A stretch of DNA of 64,000 nucleotides, from assembly GCA_963785755.1 (NCBI GenBank), contig CAWAXG010000040.1, positions 238,047 to 302,046 of the forward strand, in the 5' to 3' direction. A program made the position numbers and the translations under genes. The stretch comes from JACCXG01 sp963785755. Lineage in GTDB: Bacteria; Acidobacteriota; Vicinamibacteria; Vicinamibacterales; 2-12-FULL-66-21. Below the pieces are notes generated by a model. That model was given only the letters and a program-made list of their open reading frames with translations, had not been told where the DNA came from and ran no database searches. Shown piece by piece: positions 19,723 to 27,400 of the stretch (position 1 is its first letter; the number at the start of each line of letters is the position of its first letter).

Positions 19723-20538
19723 CTAATCCGTGTTCCCGGCGATCCACCCGGCAGCCGTGTGCCGGTAAATGCCGACCGCCGTGACGACGAAGTCTGCCGG
19801 CCCGGGCTCCCAGACGTACTTCGAGAGCTCGATTCCGGGCCGTTGAATCTTGAGGACATTGAACGACGGCTGCTCGCCGCGGCCGCGGGTCGAGATCGTG
19901 CCGGCCTGAACGATCAGCGCCGAATGTCCTTCGATCCGGTACCGCTCCGCGGAGTGCGAGGTGTGGCTTCGGTGAAGATGGCCCGACAGGAACAGGTCGG
20001 CATTGGCCCGGGCGAGTCTTGCCATGGCCTGATGAGCGCGTCCGAGCAGGCGCCGCTCGTCCACGCCAGGCGGCAGATCGAATGGATGGTGGGTCACGAT
20101 GATCCGAATCGACGAAGGAGACGCATCTGCGAGCCGCCGGACGGTGCGCTCGACCTGGCGGCCGGCGATTCGCCCCTCGCCCCAGGTGAGCGAGCGGGCG
20201 GTGTTGACGCCGACGACGGCGATCTCGTTGTCGATGTGTTCAGGTTCGAGCTCCGCTGAGATGTAGGCCTTGTAGCGGTCCAGCGGTGCAAAAAAGCGCG
20301 CGCCGATGTTCCAGAGTGGCACGTCGTGGTTCCCGGGGACGGTCAGTTTCGGCGCGTGGAGCGACGCCAGGAACCTGCGGGCCTCGGCGAACTCCGAACG
20401 CCGCGCCCGTTGGGTGAAATCGCCGGAAATTGCGATGAGGTCCGGCTTGGTGCCGAGAACCGCCGTCCGCAATGGATCGAGCAAGGCCGCGTCGATTCGT
20501 CCGAAGTGCAGATCCGAGAGATGCACCAGCGTACGCAT
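19723..20538 (-). CDS. Metallophosphoesterase (calcineurin-like)
   Basis: This is a binuclear-metal phosphoesterase of the calcineurin-like superfamily. From the ATG at 20538 the protein begins MRTLVHLSDLHFGRID, so the DLHFG metal motif is at residues 9-13. It continues with LIAISGDFTQRARRSEF (GDFT), LTVPGNHDVPLWN (GNHD), IIVTHHPFDLPPG and SGHLHRSHTS (GHLH). All five metal-ligand motifs are present, and the length (271 aa) is typical of cyclic-nucleotide or phospholipid phosphoesterases of this class. The start lies one base after the stop of the lipid-kinase gene, so they form an operon, suggesting a role in lipid or envelope metabolism. Confidence 0.88.
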   Translation of the reverse strand: MRTLVHLSDLHFGRIDAALLDPLRTAVLGTKPDLIAISGDFTQRARRSEFAEARRFLASLHAPKLTVPGNHDVPLWNIGARFFAPLDRYKAYISAELEPEHIDNEIAVVGVNTARSLTWGEGRIAGRQVERTVRRLADASPSSIRIIVTHHPFDLPPGVDERRLLGRAHQAMARLARANADLFLSGHLHRSHTSHSAERYRIEGHSALIVQAGTISTRGRGEQPSFNVLKIQRPGIELSKYVWEPGPADFVVTAVGIYRHTAAGWIAGNTD

Positions 20539-20539
20539 G

Positions 20540-21430
20540 TCAGCGGTCCGCTGCCGGTGGCACGATCGTCCGTAATGCCTTCCGCCGGACCGTGAATCGC
20601 AGGGGAGACTCGAGCGCTTTGACTTCACCATCGAGCGCGACGCTTACCCGCTGGCGCGCCAGCTCCATCGAAATAGACGTTGCGCGATGGATCTCGAACT
20701 TGTCGTGCTGTTTCAGTTTCCGCAGCAACGCGCGGGCGGGCAGAGCGAGGCTGCCAAGACGGCCGACGTCCGGCGCGACGTACAGCGACAGACTCGCGTC
20801 GGTCATCGTACGACGCCGGCCCAGTTGTGTGCCCTCCACCTCATACTCGCTGTTGCCGACGAACACGAACGGCGTCCTGCGAATCAGCTCCTGACCGTCG
20901 AGGCACAAACGGACGGCGAGGGTCCGCAGCTTCAGCCAGGTGCGGACGACCGCGAGCGGATGCGCGAACGACCGGGGGACACCGCGTAACCGGGCGCGGT
21001 CGCGGGCCCAGACGAGACGCGGATAGGCGCCGATGCTGGCGTTGTTGAGGAACACCTGCCCGTTGACGCTACCGACGTCGAGGGCTCGCACATGTCCGGC
21101 GGCGACCACCGCGATGGCCGCATCGACCTCGAGCGGGATCTGCAGGTCCCTCGCGAAGTGGTTCATGGTCCCCGTGGGAATGACCCCGAACACCTTACCC
21201 TCGGTGAGGACGGCCTCGGCCACGCTCGAGACCGTACCGTCGCCGCCGGCCGCGACGATGACGTCATACCAGCGTGCGATCGAGATCATCCATGCCGGCG
21301 CATCCGGTGCGTCCGGAATGCAATGAACGTCGGCGTCAACCCCCGCACGGCCGAGCGCCCGGTCGAGTTCCTTGCGATCCGGAGAAGACCCGGAACGGGG
21401 ATTCATGATGATCGCGATCCGCGCAGCCAC
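20540..21430 (-). CDS. Diacylglycerol/lipid kinase family protein
   Basis: This protein phosphorylates a lipid such as diacylglycerol or a related sphingoid base. The DAGK catalytic domain shows IAIIMNPRSGSSPD at residues 5-18, the nucleotide-binding GGDGT at 62-66, VIPTGTMNHFARDLQIPLE and NNASIGAYPRLVWAR. The C-terminal beta domain ends with RVSVALDGEVKALESPLRF, the usual DGE substrate motif. At 296 residues it has normal length and an intact frame. It is coupled to the metallophosphoesterase immediately downstream. Confidence 0.88.
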   Translation of the reverse strand: MAARIAIIMNPRSGSSPDRKELDRALGRAGVDADVHCIPDAPDAPAWMISIARWYDVIVAAGGDGTVSSVAEAVLTEGKVFGVIPTGTMNHFARDLQIPLEVDAAIAVVAAGHVRALDVGSVNGQVFLNNASIGAYPRLVWARDRARLRGVPRSFAHPLAVVRTWLKLRTLAVRLCLDGQELIRRTPFVFVGNSEYEVEGTQLGRRRTMTDASLSLYVAPDVGRLGSLALPARALLRKLKQHDKFEIHRATSISMELARQRVSVALDGEVKALESPLRFTVRRKALRTIVPPAADR

Positions 21431-21580
21431 TGCTCAGATACCGGTGCATAAACTGCGCCGGACGTTCTGTTCGTCGGACGCCTGCTGAGTCACGCGCAAC
21501 CGCCGCCAGCCCGCGATCAAAGGAGCCAGGCGCCGCGCGCGCTTGACGGCCTCGCCCCGGACCCCGTATGCTCCTCTCGA

Positions 21581-21597
21581 ATATCGAACTTCGATAT
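21581..21597. promoter_or_regulatory. Palindromic operator candidate for PadR
   Basis: ATATCGAACTTCGATAT is a perfect 17-bp palindrome 17 bp before the PadR start codon. A possible -10 element (TATGCT) lies at 21567-21572, so a regulator bound here would sit over the transcription start. PadR proteins commonly repress their own promoter; binding here is inferred. Confidence 0.6.
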
Positions 21598-21614
21598 CGG
21601 GCATCGAGGTACTC

Positions 21615-21947
21615 ATGGCCAAACGCCAGGCGGACATCGTCAAGGGAACGCTCGACCTGCTGGTGCTCAAGACGCTGGCGCTCGAACCGCGGCATGGCGT
21701 CGGCGTCGCCGACCGGATCGCGCAGGTCACGAGCGGCACGTTCCAGGTGAGGCCGGGTTCGCTGTTTCCCGCGCTGCACCGGCTCGAGCAGGAGGGCTTC
21801 ATCAGCGGCGAATGGAGCACGACACCGGAAGGGCATCGCGCGAAGTATTACCGGATCACCGCGGCCGGCCAGCGCCAGCTCGCGACCGAGAAGAAGAACT
21901 GGGCGAGGATCGTGCTGGCCATCGGCCAGGTGCTCGAGACGGACTGA
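21615..21947 (+). CDS. PadR-family transcriptional regulator (Acidobacterial type)
   Basis: This 110-residue winged-helix regulator starts at ATG 21615. It carries DIVKGTLDLLVLKTLALEPR, HGVGVADRIAQ, VRPGSLFPALHRLEQEGFIS and the wing YYRITAAGQRQLA, all standard for Acidobacterial PadR proteins. The gene is followed five bases later by an ADOP permease, the usual pairing, and preceded by a palindrome. The likely role is repression of its own operon until an unknown ligand is sensed. Confidence 0.92.
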   Translation: MAKRQADIVKGTLDLLVLKTLALEPRHGVGVADRIAQVTSGTFQVRPGSLFPALHRLEQEGFISGEWSTTPEGHRAKYYRITAAGQRQLATEKKNWARIVLAIGQVLETD

Positions 21948-21952
21948 CGGCG

Positions 21953-24628
21953 ATGCGGATCCTGTCCCGCGTCCGGAGCCTGTGGAACACGCTGGCTCAC
22001 AAGCAGCGGCTCGAGCGCGAGCTGGACGACGAGCTGCGCGCTGCCGTGGAGACGCTCGCCGATCGCTACACCTCGCAGGGGATGGAGCCCCGGGCGGCCA
22101 GGCGCGCCGCCGTGCGAGCGCTCGACGGCATCGAGTCGGTGAAGGACGAAGTGCGCGAGGGACGCATCGGCAGCAACATCGACGCGCTGCTGCTGGATGT
22201 CCGTTACGCCTGGCGCGGCCTCTGGAAAGCGCCGGGCTTCACCGGCATCATCGTGCTCACCCTCGCACTCGGCATCGGCGCCAACACGGCCATCTTCAGC
22301 ATCGTCCACGCCATGCTGCTGAAGCCGCTGCCATACCGGGACGCCGATCGCCTGGCGTTCATCTGGCTGGATCGCACGGTCCTCGGCGCTACCAAGACCG
22401 CGTTCGGCCTGCCTCGCGGTCCCATGTCCGGACCCGATCTGCGGGACCTGCGCGAAGAGACGCGCGCATTTGCCGATGTCGGAGGGATCTGGGCCAGCGG
22501 CTCGATCGCGTTGACCGGTGACGGTCCCCCCGAGCAACTCCGCGGCGCGCTGGTGACCACGAACTTCTTTCAGGTCCTCGGCGCGGAGGCCGCGTTGGGC
22601 CGGACCTTCCGGCCCGAGGACAGCCTCAACGGCGCCGAGCCGACGGTCCTGCTTGGATGGGAGCTGTTTCAGCGCCGGTTCGGCGCGGACCCCGCCGTCG
22701 TCGGTCGCAAGATCCATGTCAACGACGAGATGGCGACCGTGATCGGCGTCGTGCCAAAGGGCTTCCGGCTGCTCCTGCCGCCAGACGCCGCCGTGCCCGA
22801 CAACCTGCAGGCCTTCGCGCCCTTCTGGCCAGACCTGGAGAACGGCCCACGCCGCAATCTCTTTCTTCGTGTAGTTGCGCGGATGCGCCCTGGCGTCACC
22901 ATCGAGCAGGCGCGCGCCGATGTCGACGAAATGTCGCGCGGGCTCGGTCAGCGGCTCGGAACGGAGCGCTTGTTCACCACCGTCGCCCTGCAGGCCGACG
23001 ATGTTCGAGAAATCCGCGGACCGCTGCTGGCACTCTTCGCGGGCGTCGCGATCCTGCTGCTGATTGCCTGTGTGAACGTGGCGAGCCTGCTCATTGCCCG
23101 CGCGGCATCCCGCGTCCGGGAAACCGCGCTGAGACTCGCGCTCGGCGCCAGCCTCGGGCGTCTTCTGGGACAGTCCCTGGCCGAGGGGCTGCTCTTGACC
23201 GCGTTGGGCGCGGCCGCGGGGATCTTCGCAGGATATGCCGGCCTTCGCGTCCTGATGGCGGTGATGCCCGAGTCGCTCAGCCGTCTGGAGGCCTCGCGCA
23301 TCGATTCGACGGTGCTCGCGTTCACCCTCGGCACATCCGTCGTGTGGGGCATCCTGTTCTCGCTCGCGCCCTTGACCGAGCTGATGAAGGCCGGCGCCAG
23401 CTCGCGATCCAGCCTTCTCTCGAGTACCGGGTGGACGCGACTGTCGTCGCTGAATCGCTATGCGGGCCGTGCGGGTTACCGGGCGCGGGCAGGGTTGGTC
23501 ATCGTGCAGATTGCCCTGAGTCTGGTGCTGCTGGTCAGCGCCGGTCTGCTGGCTCGCGCGTTCGTCGAAGTGCTGCGCGTGGACCCGGGGTTCCGGAGCG
23601 ACCGCCATCTCACGTTCAGGCTTTTGATTCCGGACAGGCAGCCGTTCGAAGTTTTCACGGCAGAGCTCCACCGCCGGCTGGCCGCGATTCCAGGCGTCAA
23701 AGGCGTGGGCGCCATCAGTCACTTGCCGTACGACGATCTGCCGAACTGGGGTTTGCCCTACAGCCTCACGTCGCCGATAAAGCCCGATTCGCCGACCGCG
23801 GACGCGCGCGCAATTTCCCCGGGGGTATTCGAAGCCCTCGGCGTGGAGCTTCTCGCCGGCCGCTTCTTCACGCCTGAGGACAAGGACGGGAAGCATCCGG
23901 TTGCCATCCTCGACGACATGCTCGCCCGGCAGCTGTGGCCGGACGGCAGCGCCGTCGGCATGACGCTGTATACCCGCGTCGGATCCGAACGCGTGACGGT
24001 CGTCGGCGTCGTCCGGCATCTGAAGCTGCGGAGCCTCGTCGACAACCTGATGCCGCAGATTTTCGTTCCCTGGGCGATTGCGCAGCGGAACCCGACGGCC
24101 TACGTCGTCACATCGACTCGAGATCCGTCGTCGCTCGTCGCGGAAGTCAAGGCGGCCGTCAGCGGGCTCGATCCGCGGCTGGCGATTTACGACGTCCGTC
24201 CGCTGGAGGCGTACATCGCGAGCGCCCGCTCGACTCGCCAGTTCACGATGGTGCTCGCCGCGTCGTTCGCGATCTGCGCGCTCGCGCTGACCGCGCTCGG
24301 CGTGTTCGGCGTCCTCGCCTACGCGGTCGCGCACCGCCGGCACGAATTCGGCGTCCGGCGCGCGCTCGGCGCCGACGCCGGCCAGGTCATGCGCGAGGTG
24401 CTGCGCGAAGGGCTGAAGTTCGCCGCCGCCGGGTCGGTCGGCGGTCTCGTGGCGGCGATCGTCGCGGCGCCATTTCTTCGCGGTCAGCTCTACGCCGTTC
24501 AGCCGAACGATCCCGTCAGCTTTGGCATCGCGCTGACGCTCATTCTCGTGACGGCCACCGTTGCCTGTTGGATTCCGGCTTATCGTGCAACCAGGATCAG
24601 CCCGATGGACGCACTGCGCACGGAGTGA
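21953..24628 (+). CDS. ADOP permease 1 (MacB/FtsX-like)
   Basis: This 891-residue permease belongs to the Acidobacterial duplicated orphan permease family. An N-terminal helical module (RLERELDDELRAAVETLADR, ARRAAVRALDGIESVKDEV) is followed by the first MacB core domain and FtsX segment (GFTGIIVLTLALGIGANTAI; VAILLLIACVNVASLLIARA with RETALRLALGASLGRLLG). A second core and FtsX segment end in ARRALGADAGQ and the C-terminal RISPMDALRTE. No ATPase is adjacent, hence orphan. ATG 21953 is used because it starts the N-terminal module right after the PadR stop. The frame is intact. It probably couples an unknown ATPase to export or lipoprotein transfer. Confidence 0.92.
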   Translation: MRILSRVRSLWNTLAHKQRLERELDDELRAAVETLADRYTSQGMEPRAARRAAVRALDGIESVKDEVREGRIGSNIDALLLDVRYAWRGLWKAPGFTGIIVLTLALGIGANTAIFSIVHAMLLKPLPYRDADRLAFIWLDRTVLGATKTAFGLPRGPMSGPDLRDLREETRAFADVGGIWASGSIALTGDGPPEQLRGALVTTNFFQVLGAEAALGRTFRPEDSLNGAEPTVLLGWELFQRRFGADPAVVGRKIHVNDEMATVIGVVPKGFRLLLPPDAAVPDNLQAFAPFWPDLENGPRRNLFLRVVARMRPGVTIEQARADVDEMSRGLGQRLGTERLFTTVALQADDVREIRGPLLALFAGVAILLLIACVNVASLLIARAASRVRETALRLALGASLGRLLGQSLAEGLLLTALGAAAGIFAGYAGLRVLMAVMPESLSRLEASRIDSTVLAFTLGTSVVWGILFSLAPLTELMKAGASSRSSLLSSTGWTRLSSLNRYAGRAGYRARAGLVIVQIALSLVLLVSAGLLARAFVEVLRVDPGFRSDRHLTFRLLIPDRQPFEVFTAELHRRLAAIPGVKGVGAISHLPYDDLPNWGLPYSLTSPIKPDSPTADARAISPGVFEALGVELLAGRFFTPEDKDGKHPVAILDDMLARQLWPDGSAVGMTLYTRVGSERVTVVGVVRHLKLRSLVDNLMPQIFVPWAIAQRNPTAYVVTSTRDPSSLVAEVKAAVSGLDPRLAIYDVRPLEAYIASARSTRQFTMVLAASFAICALALTALGVFGVLAYAVAHRRHEFGVRRALGADAGQVMREVLREGLKFAAAGSVGGLVAAIVAAPFLRGQLYAVQPNDPVSFGIALTLILVTATVACWIPAYRATRISPMDALRTE

Positions 24629-24642
24629 TCGGACTGTCGGAA

Positions 24643-24930
24643 CTACGACTGCGGCGACGCCACCAGCTGGCGGATCTTCCGCGGATACTCAGGAAAGTAC
24701 CGCTCGATGACCGGCAGCGCGAAGCGACTGAGGATGGCTTCCTTGGGTTCTCGCTCGAGGAGGAATTCGAACGACGCCTTGAGGAGCTGCGGCGCCGAGG
24801 CTTCGGGGGCGTAGCGCGTGATGTCCTGTGGCGTCACCGTGACGTCGTGGGTGGTCTGGCTGCCGCCTTCGTCGACGGTGACCCGATACGTCGTTTCAGC
24901 CGTTGGCGTTACCGAGATCACGCAGCGCAT
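24643..24930 (-). CDS. Small conserved protein of unknown function
   Basis: This 95-residue protein has a beta-rich first half (VISVTPTAETTYRVTVDEGG) and a second half with LLKASFEFLLEREPKEAILS followed by ALPVIERYFPEYPRKIRQLV. I recognise this pattern as a protein repeatedly found in soil bacteria with no assigned role. It overlaps the end of the glycosyltransferase gene by 13 bp and is the last gene of a three-gene minus-strand unit. Confidence 0.75.
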   Translation of the reverse strand: MRCVISVTPTAETTYRVTVDEGGSQTTHDVTVTPQDITRYAPEASAPQLLKASFEFLLEREPKEAILSRFALPVIERYFPEYPRKIRQLVASPQS

Positions 24931-25946
24931 ACATAGTCCTTCGTTTCGGCAAATTCCATCGCGCTCAGTGCGGCCCGGATCTCAGCTCGAGGGCCCACGC
25001 GCGCGACCGAGACGATGATCGGCCGCCCTCGCACCGAAGGCAAGTCATCCGGCGGCATCACGAACGCACCGTGGATGCGCTGGCCGAGCCGAGACCGTTT
25101 GACCTCGACGATATGTGAGGGTGTCTTTCCCAATGCGGCGAGCGCCCTGGACATCGCCTTACCGGTGCCGCCATAGCCCCAAAGGATGTACTTTTCGGTG
25201 CCGGACAGGAAGCCGGCTGCCAGGAAGTGCGCTTTGCACGCAACGAATGCCTCGAGGCTGTACCGCGCATCGGTACGTGAGAGCCCCGTAACCCGATCCC
25301 GCCAGGACAGCAGCCGCTCGGGGACGACGCCGATCGCCATGCCGGCGGCGAGCGCGCGCAGGATCAGATCGTAGTCCTCGGGCCAGCCGTTGTCCGCGTA
25401 CCCGAGAGCGGCCATATCGCGCCGCATCATCAGCGAGGGGTGGGCGAGTGGACACTCCACGAACGCGTCGGCAGCGATGCTCTCAGCCGTGCGCTGACCG
25501 TTGAGCCAGTGCTCGTATTCACGCAGCCGCGGCGACATCGCGTGCCGCGGAAAGATCCGAACGTGGCAGCCGGCCCCGGACAGCCGCCGGTCAGAGTCCA
25601 GCAACGCCGCCTGCGCGGCGAGCCGCCGCTTGTGCATCAGGTCATCGGCGTCCATGCGTGCGACGAGACCGGCGCGGCAGTGCCGCAGGCCCTCGTTGAG
25701 CGCGCCCACGAGTCCCTGGTGCGGCGTCGAGACAATGGTGAAGCGCGGATCGCCTCGCGTCGCCTCACAGGCCAGCTGCCGTGTCCGATCGGTCGACCCA
25801 TCGTCCACGACGATGCATTCCCAGTCGGTCTCGGTCTGCCGGACGATGCTCGCGAGGCAGGCGGCGAGCGTCTCGCTCGCGTTCCAGGCCGGCAGCAGGA
25901 TCGAGATGCGAGGGACGGCCGGCGCGGCTAACGGCAGACTGGACAT
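24918..25946 (-). CDS. Family 2 glycosyltransferase with C-terminal Rossmann-like domain
   Basis: This GT2 enzyme adds a sugar from a nucleotide donor to an unknown acceptor in the cytoplasm. The GT-A domain shows ISILLPAWNASETLAACLAS near residue 14, VVDDGSTDRTRQLA, the DxD-type motif VARMDADDLMHKRRLAAQA and the catalytic-region ENGWPEDYDLILRAL-like stretch NGWPEDYDLILRALAAG. The last 90 residues form an extra domain (YILWGYGGTGKAMSRALAAL) with a GxGGTG-like nucleotide-binding loop. ATG 25946 is chosen because upstream in-frame sequence belongs to the preceding gene, which it overlaps by 19 bp. Confidence 0.88.
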   Translation of the reverse strand: MSSLPLAAPAVPRISILLPAWNASETLAACLASIVRQTETDWECIVVDDGSTDRTRQLACEATRGDPRFTIVSTPHQGLVGALNEGLRHCRAGLVARMDADDLMHKRRLAAQAALLDSDRRLSGAGCHVRIFPRHAMSPRLREYEHWLNGQRTAESIAADAFVECPLAHPSLMMRRDMAALGYADNGWPEDYDLILRALAAGMAIGVVPERLLSWRDRVTGLSRTDARYSLEAFVACKAHFLAAGFLSGTEKYILWGYGGTGKAMSRALAALGKTPSHIVEVKRSRLGQRIHGAFVMPPDDLPSVRGRPIIVSVARVGPRAEIRAALSAMEFAETKDYVCAA

Positions 25947-26393
25947 CCTTTGTCGAACACCACGCGCCAGCGCCCGTCGCTGTCGAGGCGCCAGATCGAA
26001 TTGAATCTGCCGAACACGGTCCCCTTGGGATCGCGGACCGGTCCCGTGCTCAGCGCCAGCGTTCCCGACTCGAGGACTTCGACGAGGTCCGGCGCCCACG
26101 AGAACGGCGGCGACGGGGCATCGAAGAACTTCTTCCAGCCTTCAACGACTGCGGCTTTGCCCCGCAGCACGATCGGCGGATTTCCTTCGGCGAAGAAGAC
26201 CGCTTCGTTCGACAGGTGCGAGGCGAACGCGATGGGGTCCCGGCGCGCCATCGCGTCAGCGAAGGCGCGCTCGCTATCGGCGACCTGGTCCGACTTGGAT
26301 TTGGCGGATGTCTGTTGCGCTGCATGCTGCCCGGAGCCATGGTCCTCCGGCAATCGCGGTGGTGACTCCAAAGAGCAGCGTTCGACGTTGCAT
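25928..26393 (-). CDS. Secreted SnoaL-like/DUF4440 protein (one frameshift)
   Basis: This NTF2-fold protein starts at ATG 26393 behind a strong AGGAGG site. The N-terminus MQRRTLLFGVTTAIAGGPWL is an export signal with a lipobox-like Cys near residue 23. The frame changes near 26310-26340 and continues as VADSERAFADAMARRDPIAF, HLSNEAVFFAEGNPPIVLRG, AVVEGWKKFFDAP and DSDGRWRVVFDKGCPVCR, a typical DUF4440/YybH core. It is the first gene of an overlapping unit with the GT2 and the 95-residue protein. Ligand and role are unknown. Confidence 0.75.
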
Positions 26394-26534
26394 CTGTCGG
26401 CCTCCTGGACAGTCTCTTTGCCGGATCGTTGAGAAGGGAACAGCGATCGAAGCAAGTCGCCGTAGACTACTCGATGTTGCGTGGATCGCAGCGCCGTGTG
26501 GGACGGTTATCGTGGTCCAGCGTCGACGTGGCAA

Positions 26535-26957
26535 ATGAGCAAGGTCATCACAACCCGGCTCGAGCTGGCCACCAAGGGTCAGGGCGACGCGCGTGACATC
26601 ACGCCCGACGTGGCGGCGGCGGTGACGAAGAGCGGTCTCTTTTCAGGCGTGATGACCGTCTTCGTGACCGGATCAACGGCGGCGGTGACGACGATTGAGT
26701 TCGAGCCGGGCGCCGTCGCCGACCTCAATCGTCTCTTCGAGCAGCTCGCGCCGCGCGGGGCGGACTACCGGCATCATCTGAAATGGGGCGATGACAACGG
26801 CTCCAGCCACGTCCGGGCGGCGTTGCTGGGGCCGTCGCTCACCGTACCGTTCGTCGATGGATCGCTGACGCTCGGCACGTGGCAGCAGATCATGCTGATC
26901 GAGTTCGATACGCGGGCGCGGCGCCGCGAGATCGTGCTACAGCTGATCGGGGAGTGA
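26535..26957 (+). CDS. yjbQ: YjbQ/UPF0047 family protein
   Basis: This 140-residue protein of the YjbQ/UPF0047 family folds as a trimeric beta-barrel; some members have weak thiamine-phosphate synthase activity. The signature is complete: GLFSGVMTVFVTGSTAAVTT, HHLKWGDDNGSSHVRAALLG, PSLTVPFVDGSLTLGTWQQI and MLIEFDTRARRREIVLQLIG. The ATG at 26535 is preferred to an upstream in-frame ATG because the family begins with a short MxxxTTRLE-like strand. The physiological role is unsettled. It is convergent with the following secreted protein gene, with four bases between stops. Confidence 0.88.
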   Translation: MSKVITTRLELATKGQGDARDITPDVAAAVTKSGLFSGVMTVFVTGSTAAVTTIEFEPGAVADLNRLFEQLAPRGADYRHHLKWGDDNGSSHVRAALLGPSLTVPFVDGSLTLGTWQQIMLIEFDTRARRREIVLQLIGE

Positions 26958-26961
26958 AGGC

Positions 26962-27354
26962 TCACGCCTTCTTGGTAATCTTGAAGGTGCCGACGCCGTC
27001 CCCGCTGACCTTACCGCTGGCAGTGCCCTTGACGACGGTGCCTTCGAGGACAAGGAGGACCGCGGGCTCATCCTTCTTGCCCAACTGAAGCTTCAGCGCT
27101 CCGCTTTTCGGGTCGAACGAGCCCGCTTTCACGTCGGCTGGATTCGGCAGACCCGAGACGGTTCCCGTGACCGCGCCTTTGCCGTCGAACTTGAGCTCCA
27201 TCGTGACGGCCATGGTACGCGGAGCGTCCTGCGGCGAGAGCTCGCCGGCCCAGGTCCCGGTAATCGGATCCGGCTTGGCGGCCTTCGTCTGGGCGGAGGG
27301 TGATGGACCGGACAGCAGCAGACAGCACACCAGTACCAACGTTCTGCGGGTCAT
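26962..27354 (-). CDS. Secreted small beta-rich protein
   Basis: This 130-residue protein has a signal peptide (TRRTLVLVCCLLLSGPSPSA). The mature part starts PDPITGTWAGELSPQDAPRT and has alternating strands (MAVTMELKFDGKGAVTGTVS, GALKLQLGKKDEPAVLLVLE, TASGKVSGDGVGTFKITKK), a lipocalin-like or small-barrel pattern that is frequent in Acidobacteria. Start 27354 gives a clean signal peptide. The function is unknown. It lies just downstream, in the same direction, of ADOP2's 3' neighbourhood but is transcribed toward yjbQ. Confidence 0.75.
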   Translation of the reverse strand: MTRRTLVLVCCLLLSGPSPSAQTKAAKPDPITGTWAGELSPQDAPRTMAVTMELKFDGKGAVTGTVSGLPNPADVKAGSFDPKSGALKLQLGKKDEPAVLLVLEGTVVKGTASGKVSGDGVGTFKITKKA

Positions 27355-27400
27355 AACGTCTCCTGTGCAAGGTGGTGTCCCATTGCGGGCCACCGTGTGG

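Noticed and set aside
19651..20259. Plus-strand gene between ada and the lipid kinase
   Set aside because: It lies opposite the metallophosphoesterase, which has all five metal motifs in frame; the plus-strand translation has no recognisable motif.
21848..24343. Very long minus-strand reading frame opposite ADOP1
   Set aside because: It is a mirror of the ADOP coding sequence caused by high GC at third positions; composition is Arg/His/Gln-rich with no family motif. The same holds for 48629-51355 and 35281-37110 on the minus strand.
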